Assembly: GCA_927910885.1 (NCBI GenBank)
Contig: CAKMOD010000032.1
Span: 4,428-68,427, forward strand
Reading direction: 5' to 3'
Origin: an uncultured Prevotella sp.
Lineage (GTDB): Bacteria; Bacteroidota; Bacteroidia; Bacteroidales; Bacteroidaceae
DNA length: 64,000 nt
Shown: positions 43,306-52,141 of the stretch, one piece after another
Position numbering within the stretch: the stretch's first letter is position 1
Layout of the letters: each line of letters begins with the position of its first letter
The notes under the pieces: model-generated
Seen by the model: the letters and a program-made list of their open reading frames with translations, nothing else
Told to the model about the DNA's origin: nothing
The model's database searches: none
Made by a program: the position numbers and the translations under genes

Positions 43306-44058
43306 TTAATAGCCTTCAAAGGATGGTTGCAAAAGCTTTGTATTTGTTGCCTTGTGATGGGCTTTAGGCTTATTAAGTTGTAGCGGATTAGCACACTCTT
43401 TACTCCCTATAAACTTAGCAGCGGTATCCATCCAGTAGGCAGCTGCTGCCCATGTAGGATGATAATGGTCGCTACCTCGCTCAAGTTTGAGGTTACGACT
43501 GTCGAAGAAACGTCCTTTTCCAACATTTTCCTTTATGACATCATTGATGCCTGTGTCGCCATTCCACGTGGAAGGACTAATCCAAACGAAGGGGATATTA
43601 TCTAATTTCTTCACCAACTGCTGTACATATTGTGTACGAATGGCAAGGTCGTTGATAAAGAGTTCATTACTGCCAAGGCAGATGAGTACGTACGTTGGCT
43701 TGTATTCTGCAATGAAATGCTCTAATGTACGTGTTGTACCCCAACGCTCTGTAGAAGAACTATACCAAATGACGGTATATAGCTTATGTCCGTTTTCGCC
43801 AGCGTAATCGCCCAACCTACGTGAAAGCCCTTCCACCATTGAGTCTCCAATAAAGAGGATTGTTTGGTTACGACGCACCTTCTTGACCGTTGGTTTAGGC
43901 TGCTTTGTTTTCTCAATAAGTGGTTGGTTTAGGCTTGCAAGGGATATTTTGCGGATGGTATAGCTGCCCAGGGTTATCTCAGTTGGGATAACAGCATAGA
44001 CAATAATGGCTGCCATGACAGCAGCCATCAAGAGTAGTGTCTTTATCTGGGCGTGCAT
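43306..44058 (-). CDS. Membrane-anchored SGNH/GDSL-like hydrolase or acetyltransferase
   Basis: A 250-residue protein with an N-terminal membrane helix (about residues 6-24) and a periplasmic SGNH domain. Block I is LFIGDSMVEG (nucleophile Ser), block III is CLGSNE, and block V is GSDHYHPTW with the Asp and His of the triad. This triad and the pairing with the MBOAT gene suggest transfer of acetyl groups from MBOAT to a glycan (PatB/AlgJ-like). It could instead be an esterase. It starts 9 nt after xth, so all three share a transcript. Confidence 0.85.
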   Translation of the reverse strand: MHAQIKTLLLMAAVMAAIIVYAVIPTEITLGSYTIRKISLASLNQPLIEKTKQPKPTVKKVRRNQTILFIGDSMVEGLSRRLGDYAGENGHKLYTVIWYSSSTERWGTTRTLEHFIAEYKPTYVLICLGSNELFINDLAIRTQYVQQLVKKLDNIPFVWISPSTWNGDTGINDVIKENVGKGRFFDSRNLKLERGSDHYHPTWAAAAYWMDTAAKFIGSKECANPLQLNKPKAHHKATNTKLLQPSFEGY

Positions 44059-44067
44059 ATGATTGTC

Positions 44068-44817
44068 TTATTTCAAGATAATTTCCACAGGACAGTGGTC
44101 GCTTCCCATCATATCTGTGTGAATCTTGGCATCTACGAGGCGGTCTCTTAGACGTTCTGAGATAAGGAAATAGTCGATACGCCACCCCGTGTTCTTCTCT
44201 CTTGCACGGAAACGATATGACCACCAAGAGTAAGTAACCTGCTCTGGATAAAGGGTACGGAAGGTGTCGATGAAGCCATTGCTTAACAACTGGGTCATCT
44301 TCTCACGCTCTTCATCGGTGAAGCCCGCATTTTTACGGTTTGTCTTTGGGTTCTTGAGGTCTATCTCCTGATGGGCAACATTCATGTCACCACATACGAT
44401 AACAGGCTTTTTCTCATCGAGTTTGTGAAGATAGGCTTGGAAGTCATCTTCCCATTTCATACGATACTCCAATCGACGAAGCCCATCTTGTGAGTTCGGT
44501 GTATAGACTGTTACGAGATAGAAGTCATCCATCTCAAGTGTAATCACACGTCCCTCATGGTCGTGCTCATCAATATCAATACCATAAGTCACGCTTAATG
44601 GCTTGTGCTTTGTATAGATAGCTGTGCCAGAGTAGCCCTTCTTGTCAGCGTAATTCCAGTATGATTCATAGCCAGGGAAACTGAGGTCAAGCTGTCCGGC
44701 TTGCATCTTTGTCTCTTGTAGGCAGAAGAAATCAGCATCCAAGTCCTTGGATTGCTGCTCAAACTCTTTTCCTACACAGGCGCGAAGCCCGTTTACATTC
44801 CATGAAATAAACTTCAT
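44068..44817 (-). CDS. xth: Exodeoxyribonuclease III (AP endonuclease)
   Basis: Base-excision repair nuclease of 249 residues. Motifs: FISWNVNGLRA, FCLQETK (metal-binding Glu), VYTPNSQ, GDMNVAH, GWRIDYFLIS and the C-terminal catalytic GSDHCPV. All catalytic residues of the xth family are present. It is in the middle of the leftward cluster, 56 nt after the DUF4840 gene. Confidence 0.96.
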   Translation of the reverse strand: MKFISWNVNGLRACVGKEFEQQSKDLDADFFCLQETKMQAGQLDLSFPGYESYWNYADKKGYSGTAIYTKHKPLSVTYGIDIDEHDHEGRVITLEMDDFYLVTVYTPNSQDGLRRLEYRMKWEDDFQAYLHKLDEKKPVIVCGDMNVAHQEIDLKNPKTNRKNAGFTDEEREKMTQLLSNGFIDTFRTLYPEQVTYSWWSYRFRAREKNTGWRIDYFLISERLRDRLVDAKIHTDMMGSDHCPVEIILK

Positions 44818-44873
44818 TGTATTTCTTTCTTTTCTATTGTTCTTAGTTCAAAATCAATAAGTATATTGTTGTT

Positions 44874-45491
44874 TTATCTCTTATATCCTGTCAGATTGAA
44901 GCTAACAGGTGTATCAAAATCCTCTTGTATAATTGCAGTTGCATGTGCCTTGTCTATTTTTACCAGTTTGTATATAGTGAATTGCAGTTGCATTTCAGAG
45001 TTGTTCATTGTATAACTACTGCTGAACTGCTTATTGTTAAAGGAAACGGCACCTATTAATTCATAAGTTTCGTTGGCTGTTGTAATATCAAACTTGATGT
45101 TAGATGATAAGTTGAAGAATACCTTATTGTCTTGTGGTTGTAAGGTCGTAATATACAATTTCAGCGGTCTTTGCTTCTCGTTAGCGAGAGTAGTATATAG
45201 CGAAGATGCAGTTTTCTTTGACACTCCATCTGCTAACAATTGGTATGGGAAGTTGTTGACTGTAATGGTAGAATTCTTGTCTACATTCCAATTGACATCC
45301 GGCCAGACTATTATAGTTGTACTATATTTGGTAGCCAAGTTACCTTTATAGTTTCCTGTAATGTTGTCGAGTGCCTGTATAGCATTTTTCTCAGCATCTG
45401 GAGTGTCGTTGTCTTTTGAGCAACTTGTAGTAAACAATGCTATTACAAGTGTACAGATAGCCAGTACTGCTGTTTTCATTGTTCTTTTCAT
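44874..45491 (-). CDS. DUF4840-like lipoprotein
   Basis: A 205-residue lipoprotein with signal ending FTTSCSKDND (C24; the start may be the second Met). The repeated beta pattern and the C-terminal DTPVSFNLTGYKR resemble DUF4840 proteins of Bacteroidales, function unknown. It lies between folE (33 nt) and xth, but nothing ties it to folate or repair. Moderate confidence in the family name. Confidence 0.6.
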   Translation of the reverse strand: MKRTMKTAVLAICTLVIALFTTSCSKDNDTPDAEKNAIQALDNITGNYKGNLATKYSTTIIVWPDVNWNVDKNSTITVNNFPYQLLADGVSKKTASSLYTTLANEKQRPLKLYITTLQPQDNKVFFNLSSNIKFDITTANETYELIGAVSFNNKQFSSSYTMNNSEMQLQFTIYKLVKIDKAHATAIIQEDFDTPVSFNLTGYKR

Positions 45492-45524
45492 TTTTGAGTT
45501 TTAAGGTTTATAATAGTGCTTAAA

Positions 45525-46118
45525 CTATATTCTCTTGGTCTCTCCACGCAGCAAGTCCATGAACTCATTACGGGTTTTACTTGATTCAAACACGCCGCTG
45601 TAAGCACTTGTTGTGGTAATAGAGTTCTGTTTTTCTACGCCACGCATCTGCATACACATGTGCTTTGCTTCGATGACAACCATTACGCCTTGTGGCTTCA
45701 AGGTGTCATTGATGCACTGCATCACCTGCTCTGTTAGGCGTTCCTGTACTTGCAGACGGTGTGAGAAGATATCCACTACGCGTGCTATCTTGCTCAAACC
45801 CGTGATATGTCCGTTTGGAATATATGCCACATGAGCCTTGCCATAGAAAGGAAGCATGTGGTGTTCACACATAGAGAAGAAGTCAATATCTTTCACAATA
45901 ACCATCTGGTTGTACTTCTCTTCAAACAGAGCGTCAGTCAACACCTTATGAGGGTCTTGTGTATAGCCACGTGTAAGCACTTGCATTGCCTTTGCAACGC
46001 GCATTGGTGTCTTCTCCAAGCCTTCTCTCTCGGGGTCTTCTCCTAAGAGTGTAAGTACCTGCTTGTAGTGTGATGCAAGTTCGTCTAATCCTTCACGGAA
46101 TGGTATTTCGGGAGTCAT
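45525..46118 (-). CDS. folE: GTP cyclohydrolase I
   Basis: First enzyme of tetrahydrofolate synthesis, turning GTP into dihydroneopterin triphosphate. The 197 residues contain the zinc and catalytic motif [12 protein letters not shown] and the second motif [13 protein letters not shown] third zinc ligand is in MCMQMRGV. Length and motifs are standard for the type IA enzyme, which needs zinc. Confidence 0.97.
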   Translation of the reverse strand: MTPEIPFREGLDELASHYKQVLTLLGEDPEREGLEKTPMRVAKAMQVLTRGYTQDPHKVLTDALFEEKYNQMVIVKDIDFFSMCEHHMLPFYGKAHVAYIPNGHITGLSKIARVVDIFSHRLQVQERLTEQVMQCINDTLKPQGVMVVIEAKHMCMQMRGVEKQNSITTTSAYSGVFESSKTRNEFMDLLRGETKRI

Positions 46119-46185
46119 ATTACTTTTCTTTCTTATTATTTGTATGTGTTAGGGTTCTCTTTAATATTGTAGAGTAGGATAACCC

Positions 46186-46851
46186 TTAGTAATTTACAGG
46201 TTGTGTTGTCTTTATCGTCACCATCATACGGATGACGTTAGCATGTGGATAGCCTTCTTTTCGGAGTGTTCGCATAATCTTCTTTGCTGCCTCATAGTTG
46301 GTGAAGTTACCAACAAGACACATCCAACGTGGTGGATAGAAATGTACGTAAACAGGCTGCTCAGGGAAGAGCTGTTTTGCTTTCTGTCCTGCTTTGTCTG
46401 CTTGTTGGTGTGCAATGCGAGTGTTACCACCGCTATACACCTGTACACGGAATCCTCTAACTTTCTGTACACCTTTCTTGACACGTTTGGTCACAATCTG
46501 CGTATCTTCAATCTCATCCCATGTAGGAATGTGCGGCCTTCTGACTAAACGTTTGACAACCTTTGTTCTGATAGGTTGTAAAGTGTTGTTATCTGGGCGT
46601 GCAATCTCAGGTTTATGCTCGTTAATCTTTGGTACAACCAGCTGCTTCGTATCTGGCATCTTGATATTTGGGCGCGCAGATTCGTTTTGACTCTCTACTT
46701 TCTGTCGGTCTTTTTTGTTTTTCTTGTCTGTCTTTTTGCCATTCACCAATGCGTCAATCTCGGCACTCTGTGATACCGTCACCGACCCTTGGGCATTAAC
46801 AGCCACAACAGCAGTCAGCATAAAAACTATGATTGTAAGGAGTCTTTTCAT
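46186..46851 (-). CDS. SPOR-domain periplasmic protein
   Basis: A 221-residue exported protein (signal VFMLTAVVAVNAQ) with a Lys/Asp-rich linker and a C-terminal SPOR domain (about residues 130-210; GFRVQVYSGGN, WMCLVGNFTNYEAAKKIM). SPOR domains bind denuded glycan strands at the division septum. In Bacteroidales it commonly lies between tpiA and folE, as here. Confidence 0.88.
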   Translation of the reverse strand: MKRLLTIIVFMLTAVVAVNAQGSVTVSQSAEIDALVNGKKTDKKNKKDRQKVESQNESARPNIKMPDTKQLVVPKINEHKPEIARPDNNTLQPIRTKVVKRLVRRPHIPTWDEIEDTQIVTKRVKKGVQKVRGFRVQVYSGGNTRIAHQQADKAGQKAKQLFPEQPVYVHFYPPRWMCLVGNFTNYEAAKKIMRTLRKEGYPHANVIRMMVTIKTTQPVNY

Positions 46852-46875
46852 TCTTTAGTGTATAAAAATTGAAAT

Positions 46876-46935
46876 AGAGGTTGTATCAAATATGCCAATG
46901 GTTGTTAACCGAATGACAATTTGATACAGCCTCTT
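46876..46935 (-). terminator. Terminator after tpiA; second copy of the GTTGTATCAAA hairpin family
   Basis: Arms AGAGGTTGTATCAAAT and ATTTGATACAGCCTCT form a stem with one G-U type mismatch and a 27-nt loop. The arms match those at 1625-1678, although the flanking genes are unrelated. Confidence 0.75.
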
Positions 46936-46949
46936 AGTTTTTCTTTGAA

Positions 46950-47711
46950 TTACTTCTTCCAAGCGTCGATGATACCCTTGAAGTCAGCAGCCTTCAATGA
47001 AGCGCCACCAATCAAGCCACCGTCGATATCTGCCTTGCCGAACAACTCAGCAGCGTTGCTTGCGTTGCAGCTACCACCGTAGAGGATTGATGTCTCCTCA
47101 GCAGCCTCCTTGCCGTACTTCTCAGCAACGATTGAGCGGATGTAAGCCAACATCTCCTGAGCCTGATCAGAAGTAGCAGTCTTACCTGTACCGATAGCCC
47201 AGATTGGCTCGTATGCCAAGATGATGTTCTTCCACTCCTCAGCAGAAAGGTGGAATACAGAACCTTCGAGCTCAGCCTTTACTACCTCGTTCTGCTTTTC
47301 AGCCTCACGCTCCTCAAGAGTCTCGCCACAGCAGAAGATAACCTTCAAGCCATTAGCCAATGCCAACTGTACCTTCTCTTTCAGAATCTCAGCTGTCTCA
47401 CCATAATACTGACGGCGCTCAGAGTGACCGAGGATAACGTACTGTGCACCAGTACTCTTTACCATAGCGGCAGAAACCTCACCAGTATAAGCACCCTTCT
47501 CCTTGTCAGCGCAGTTCTCAGCACCGAGAGCAATACCCTCAGCGTCCAATACCTGTGCAACACTTGCAAGGTGAATGAATGGAGTACAGATAACAACATC
47601 ACAGTTTGGCTTCTCTGCCTTCAATGAGTCGTTAATTTCCTTTGCCAATGCAATACCTTCCTGCAGGGTCTCGTTCATCTTCCAGTTACCTGCAACAATT
47701 TTCTTTCTCAT
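46950..47711 (-). CDS. tpiA: Triosephosphate isomerase
   Basis: Glycolytic enzyme interconverting dihydroxyacetone phosphate and glyceraldehyde 3-phosphate. The internal ATG at 47711 gives a 253-residue protein of standard length. Motifs: AGNWKMN (substrate lysine), GHSERRQ (catalytic His), [12 protein letters not shown] (catalytic Glu) and LYGGSCN, with a final phosphate loop. It is in frame with the DoxX-like gene upstream, with no stop between. Whether it is made alone or as a fusion cannot be decided here. Confidence 0.93.
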   Translation of the reverse strand: MRKKIVAGNWKMNETLQEGIALAKEINDSLKAEKPNCDVVICTPFIHLASVAQVLDAEGIALGAENCADKEKGAYTGEVSAAMVKSTGAQYVILGHSERRQYYGETAEILKEKVQLALANGLKVIFCCGETLEEREAEKQNEVVKAELEGSVFHLSAEEWKNIILAYEPIWAIGTGKTATSDQAQEMLAYIRSIVAEKYGKEAAEETSILYGGSCNASNAAELFGKADIDGGLIGGASLKAADFKGIIDAWKK

Positions 47712-49070
47712 TTGTCTTTTACGTTTTAAAAGTTGATATAATTTATTTGATTGTTCTCTTTGTAATAACCATTCCTCCTTTTGCTTCAACCATTCCTCAC
47801 GTTTTCTTACCCATCGTGTCCATGACCAGATTCGGTCGGCAACAATAAGGAGTGTCAGTGGGAAGATATAGCAAATAAGAATCAAGACAATCTTTGTCCA
47901 TGTCTTATTTTCTGGTTCACGTCCTGCTTCAATAAGTGATAATGGAGCGTTCAGCTCTGCCTGCTTAGGAAGGGCATTGTGACTCCACTTATTGATGATA
48001 GTACCTTTGTAAAGTAGCACCAAGCCAGGGTTACTACGGATGATTGTTTTAAGCGTTGTACCATCAGTTGTATAGAAAGGATACTCGGCTCCCGTAATAT
48101 CTCGCCAGTGTTTTACAGCTTTATCCGTACTTGCAGTCAGTCCATAGAAACCATAACCATTCTCTTTCGCATATTCATAGATTGCATCAATCTCACCAAA
48201 GTTACTATCGTCAGCACGCTCTAATACTGGGGCTACGAGTAGGAAAGTATATCCATCTTTGGTTAATATGCTATCAGTAAGATCTTCTCCCGTCTTTTCG
48301 TCTGTAATAGAGAAGTCGTGGATAGGAGGTTCATAGCCTTTTTCAAGTATCTCTTGATGTGTATCTTTGAATACCCACGTAGAATCATCGTATGGGTAAT
48401 CATTCTCAGTGAACTCCTTTGTTACACCATCTTTCTCACAAATAAAGGTTGTCTTGTAAGTTGTCTGCTTGGCACCTTCAGGAATCTCCATGGCTTTCTT
48501 GATATTCTGACCAATGTAATAAGGACGGAAATCGAAGATAGGCAAATGATAAAGACTCAGTATAGATGCCGTGAATATAAAGACAATCGTAAAGTAGAAA
48601 GCAATCCACTGATTGGTTTTTGATACAAAGCGTATCTGATAAAGTGGCCAACGTGCAAGGATGAAGGCAGCAATCAAGAGTATAAGGTTCTTGATGAAAG
48701 TCTGTGTGTTTGTGAGGTGAATAGCATCACCAAAGCATCCACAATCCTGTATTGGATTGCTTACAGTAAGCCACAGGGTCACAAGCGTCATCACAACCAT
48801 AATGATGAGTGAAAGCTTGCTGGCAAGTCGTCGACGGATAGCAAGCAGGAGCATCACACCCAATGTGAACTCTATAGCTGCCAGTCCGACAGATAATATC
48901 AATTGTGCCCAGTCTGGAATATAAGCCGACAACTGTACCGCCTCTAAGTATTCTGCAATCTTATATTGCGAACCTAAGGGGTCAATTGCTTTGACGAAGC
49001 CCGAAAAGATGAATGTCAAAGCAAGTAGGGCACGGCTGAAGTTTACCAGTATGGACTTTATTTTATTCAT
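46950..49070 (-). CDS. DoxX/MauE-like membrane protein in one open frame with triosephosphate isomerase
   Basis: The frame runs unbroken from the DoxX-like start (ATG 49070, overlapping the DUF1599 stop by 8 nt; an upstream ATG at 49088 is less likely) to the end of TpiA, 706 residues. The N-terminal part has four membrane helices ([36 protein letters not shown]), then a periplasmic thioredoxin-like region (TFLLVAPVL), a further helix and a coiled charged tail ([17 protein letters not shown]). The tail runs through an A-rich stretch directly into [12 protein letters not shown]. Elsewhere these are normally two genes. One extra A at 47746-47748 would create a TAA after REQSK, so a lost stop by one-base error is as likely as a true fusion. 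Confidence 0.7.
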   Translation of the reverse strand: MNKIKSILVNFSRALLALTFIFSGFVKAIDPLGSQYKIAEYLEAVQLSAYIPDWAQLILSVGLAAIEFTLGVMLLLAIRRRLASKLSLIIMVVMTLVTLWLTVSNPIQDCGCFGDAIHLTNTQTFIKNLILLIAAFILARWPLYQIRFVSKTNQWIAFYFTIVFIFTASILSLYHLPIFDFRPYYIGQNIKKAMEIPEGAKQTTYKTTFICEKDGVTKEFTENDYPYDDSTWVFKDTHQEILEKGYEPPIHDFSITDEKTGEDLTDSILTKDGYTFLLVAPVLERADDSNFGEIDAIYEYAKENGYGFYGLTASTDKAVKHWRDITGAEYPFYTTDGTTLKTIIRSNPGLVLLYKGTIINKWSHNALPKQAELNAPLSLIEAGREPENKTWTKIVLILICYIFPLTLLIVADRIWSWTRWVRKREEWLKQKEEWLLQREQSNKLYQLLKRKRQMRKKIVAGNWKMNETLQEGIALAKEINDSLKAEKPNCDVVICTPFIHLASVAQVLDAEGIALGAENCADKEKGAYTGEVSAAMVKSTGAQYVILGHSERRQYYGETAEILKEKVQLALANGLKVIFCCGETLEEREAEKQNEVVKAELEGSVFHLSAEEWKNIILAYEPIWAIGTGKTATSDQAQEMLAYIRSIVAEKYGKEAAEETSILYGGSCNASNAAELFGKADIDGGLIGGASLKAADFKGIIDAWKK

Positions 49071-49611
49071 GTAGTTTGATTGCTCCAAAAACAGCGTAGT
49101 TCATTATATCCATATAATTGGCATCGATACCCTCGCTGACAAGCGTTGCACCGCCAAGGTCTTCAATCTCCTTAATACGTTCAATCTTTGTTAGGATTAA
49201 ATCGGTATAGCTGCTGACACGCATGTCGCGCCAAGCCTCGCCATAGTCGTGATTCTTCTTTATCATCAACTCGTATGACTCCTTTGCGTAGCTATCGTAT
49301 AGTGCTAATGCCTCATCAGGTGTCATATCAACGCTGTCGACAAAGCCTTTTTCCAGCTGGATAAGTCCTACGATACTGTAGTTTATCAGTGCGATAAACT
49401 CTGGGCGGATGCCTTCACCCACCAAACTTTCACCCGTAATCTCCAGAGAACGGATACGTTTCGCCTTAATAAAGAGCTGATCGGTAAGGGAAGATGGGCG
49501 CAGAATACGCCATGAAGCGCCATAGTCGTGGAGCTTCTTCCCAAAGAGACTTCTGCACTCGGCGAGTACATCTTGAAATTCCTGCTGTGTCTTTGTCAGT
49601 TGACTTGCCAT
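49063..49611 (-). CDS. DUF1599 protein with internal duplication
   Basis: A cytoplasmic protein of 182 residues from the ATG at 49611 (an earlier ATG at 49635 is possible). DUF1599 is also called nucleotide modification associated domain 1. Two halves repeat the same pattern: [20 protein letters not shown] and [20 protein letters not shown], each followed by KRIRSLE or ERIKEIE and an alpha-helical end. The conserved H-D-Y-G and W-R residues may bind a nucleotide. It is first in the leftward cluster and overlaps the next start by 8 nt. Confidence 0.8.
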   Translation of the reverse strand: MASQLTKTQQEFQDVLAECRSLFGKKLHDYGASWRILRPSSLTDQLFIKAKRIRSLEITGESLVGEGIRPEFIALINYSIVGLIQLEKGFVDSVDMTPDEALALYDSYAKESYELMIKKNHDYGEAWRDMRVSSYTDLILTKIERIKEIEDLGGATLVSEGIDANYMDIMNYAVFGAIKLHE

Positions 49612-49940
49612 AGTCTTGTATTGATTTGACTGCAAAAATACAGAATTTCGCTGTAATAAACGAATGAATTAACAACTATTCCTGTGTTTAAGATTGGTTT
49701 GTAAATCATTGCAACAGATTATAACAAGGGTTTGAATAATCATTATTAACCTTTGTGTTGAGGAAAGAAGCGTGTCTTTTTGTAGGATTATAAGCCTTTC
49801 AGAGAGTTTTAACCATAAGTCGTTTTAAGGAAAACCGTATGTTTTAATATTCTTCCGTTTAATACATAGATGGTTAATAGAATGAAAGGTGGGATTATAC
49901 TTGCATGGTCTCACCTCCCAAATTAGATAACCTTACAAAG

Positions 49941-50285
49941 GGGATAAATTACAAGATAAAATGCAATAGACACTATGTCTATCTGGCTTTTACAAATAAT
50001 TTATTCCCATACCATAGCTTTTTGTAAATAATTTTTATACAACTCGAATCTGACACATGCTCTTTTGGCTTTTAAAAGATGCCTAATAGACTTGCAAAAG
50101 ATGCCCTTTAAAGGTCTAACTAACGCCCTTTTGAAGTCCAAAAAAGCATCTTTTACTTTGCTACTTTATAACTAACTGATTCTCTGTTGATTGCAAACTT
50201 GCTTTTTATATGTATTTTTGCCCTTATTTATAGATGTTTTATTTGAAATTATGTAATGAATTTTCAAAATCTTCCCTGCGTTTTC
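49941..50285 (+). repeat. Dispersed A/T-rich element with 22-nt units, copy 2
   Basis: The core has four exact 22-nt units starting at 50057, 50079, 50101 and 50123 (heads ATGCTCTTTTGGC, ATGCCTAATAGAC, ATGCCCTTTAAAGG, ACGCCCTTTTGAAG). By eye it aligns over about 340 nt with the reverse complement of 59281-59640. It lies between the divergent DUF1599 and cca genes. No gene is seen in 49640-50460. Confidence 0.8.
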
Positions 50286-50463
50286 GTTGTATTAAAATGG
50301 AAAGAATTTCTGTGTCGGGGGTTAATAAGAGAATAGCCTGTTGAGAGCTTTAGCTATGTTTTTTGTTCAATGTGTTACTTTGTTTCTTTCGTCAAAACTA
50401 TATGAAAACTATCTGCGCATTTAACGAAAGAACCATAAAATGCGTATCCATTTAGTTTTGAAC

Positions 50464-50494
50464 TTGTGAGAGTTGTGGAAAATATGTATCTTTG
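50464..50494 (+). promoter_or_regulatory. Predicted cca promoter
   Basis: TTG(T) at 50464-50467, 19-20 nt, TATCTTTG at 50487-50494, 29 nt before the cca ATG. Confidence 0.6.
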
Positions 50495-50523
50495 CATGAT
50501 TCTTATTATAAAGATAACATTAT

Positions 50524-51948
50524 ATGCGAGATCTCTCAGATGCCGAATTGGCACAGCTTATAGACAAAGATATATTTCATCATATTTCAATAGCAGCTGA
50601 TAAACTTGGCTTGGAATGCTATGTTGTGGGCGGTTACGTGCGTGACTTGTTCTTAGAACGTCCGTCAAATGATATAGATGTTGTGGTTGTTGGAAGTGGT
50701 ATTCAGGTTGCAAGTGAATTGAAAGCCATCTTAGGTAAGAAGGCTCATTTGTCAGTTTTCCGTAATTTTGGTACAGCACAGGTAAAGTACAAGAATATAG
50801 AGGTAGAGTTTGTTGGCGCGCGAAAGGAAAGTTATAGCCACGATAGTAGAAAACCGATAGTTGAAGATGGCACATTAGAAGATGACCAGAATCGCCGTGA
50901 TTTCACGATTAATGCGATGGCTATATGCTTGAATAAAGCACGCTTTGGCGAATTGGTTGACCCATTTGATGGTGTTGATGACCTTTGGGATGGTATTATC
51001 CGTACGCCACTTGATCCTGATATTACTTTCTCTGATGACCCATTACGTATGATGCGTTGTGTTCGCTTTGCTACACAACTTAACTTTTTCATAGAGGACG
51101 AGACCTTTGAGGCTTTGGAACGTAATGCTGAACGAATCAAGATTATAAGTGGGGAACGTATTGAAGAGGAGTTGAATAAGATTATGATGACTGCAACACC
51201 AAGCAAGGGATTTATAGAACTATATCGTTGTGGTCTTTTGCAGCTTATTCTTCCAGAACTTGTTGCACTTGATATCGTGGACACAAGAAACGGACGTGCT
51301 CATAAGAACAATTTCTATCATACGCTTGAAGTATTGGATAATATCTGTAAGTACACGGATAATCTATGGTTGCGTTGGTCTGCGTTGTTGCATGATGTGG
51401 GCAAGGCTAAGTGTAAGCGTTGGGATGCTACAGCGGGTTGGACCTTCCATAATCATAACTTTGTGGGTGCAAAGATGGTTCCAAACATCTTCCGTCGTCT
51501 TAAACTCCCGATGGATAGTAAGATGAAGTATGTGCAGAAACAAGTTGATTTGCACATGCGTCCGATTGCTATTGCTGATGAGGAGGTGACCGATTCTGCG
51601 GTACGTCGATTGCTGAATGATGCTGGTGATGATATAGATGACTTGATGACCCTCTGTGAAGCAGATATAACAAGTAAGAATGCTGTCCGTAAACAGCGTT
51701 TCTTAGATAACTTTCGTATTGTTCGTGAGAAATTAAAAGACTTGAAAGATCGTGATTATAAGCGTCTTTTACAGCCTTGTGTTGATGGAAACGAGATAAT
51801 GGAAATGTTTAATTTGAAACCAAGTAGGGAGGTTGGAGTGCTGAAACAAACACTGAAAGACGCTGTACTTGACAATAGAGTTCCTAATGAACGTGAACCG
51901 CTTTTAGCTTTGTTACGAGAAAAGGCAAAGGAATTGGGTTTAGTATAG
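50524..51948 (+). CDS. cca: CCA tRNA nucleotidyltransferase / poly(A) polymerase family with HD domain
   Basis: Adds CCA to tRNA 3' ends. The 474-residue protein has the nucleotidyltransferase motif VVGGYVRDLFLERPSNDIDV, the RRDFTINAMA motif, an RNA-binding region and an HD phosphohydrolase domain (LLHDVGKAKCKRW). The encoded tRNA-Pro lacks CCA, so this activity is needed. An HD domain is common in CCA enzymes and can add phosphatase activity. Single-gene unit with its own promoter. Confidence 0.93.
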   Translation: MRDLSDAELAQLIDKDIFHHISIAADKLGLECYVVGGYVRDLFLERPSNDIDVVVVGSGIQVASELKAILGKKAHLSVFRNFGTAQVKYKNIEVEFVGARKESYSHDSRKPIVEDGTLEDDQNRRDFTINAMAICLNKARFGELVDPFDGVDDLWDGIIRTPLDPDITFSDDPLRMMRCVRFATQLNFFIEDETFEALERNAERIKIISGERIEEELNKIMMTATPSKGFIELYRCGLLQLILPELVALDIVDTRNGRAHKNNFYHTLEVLDNICKYTDNLWLRWSALLHDVGKAKCKRWDATAGWTFHNHNFVGAKMVPNIFRRLKLPMDSKMKYVQKQVDLHMRPIAIADEEVTDSAVRRLLNDAGDDIDDLMTLCEADITSKNAVRKQRFLDNFRIVREKLKDLKDRDYKRLLQPCVDGNEIMEMFNLKPSREVGVLKQTLKDAVLDNRVPNEREPLLALLREKAKELGLV

Positions 51949-52001
51949 CCAATTATTGTTAAAAAGAAGCTATAAACTGAGGCGATTTAAATATTAATAT
52001 G

Positions 52002-52049
52002 TATATTTGTACGCTGAAAACTATAACGTTATCGTGTAGTTTTCAGCGT
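52002..52049 (+). promoter_or_regulatory. Predicted RND-operon promoter followed at once by a strong hairpin
   Basis: TATATTTG (52002-52009) matches TAnnTTTG. The next base starts a 13-bp perfect stem, ACGCTGAAAACTA (52011-52023) with 52037-52049, loop TAACGTTATCGTG. It could be a terminator of cca, a structured 5' end of the efflux mRNA, or an operator over the start site. Confidence 0.55.
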
Positions 52050-52141
52050 GCTTTGTTTAGTAACAAATAAACTTTTCGTATATAGGTTAAACCTTAGTTT
52101 TCCGATTGAATTGAGATAATAAAGAATATATTTTAATAGGT

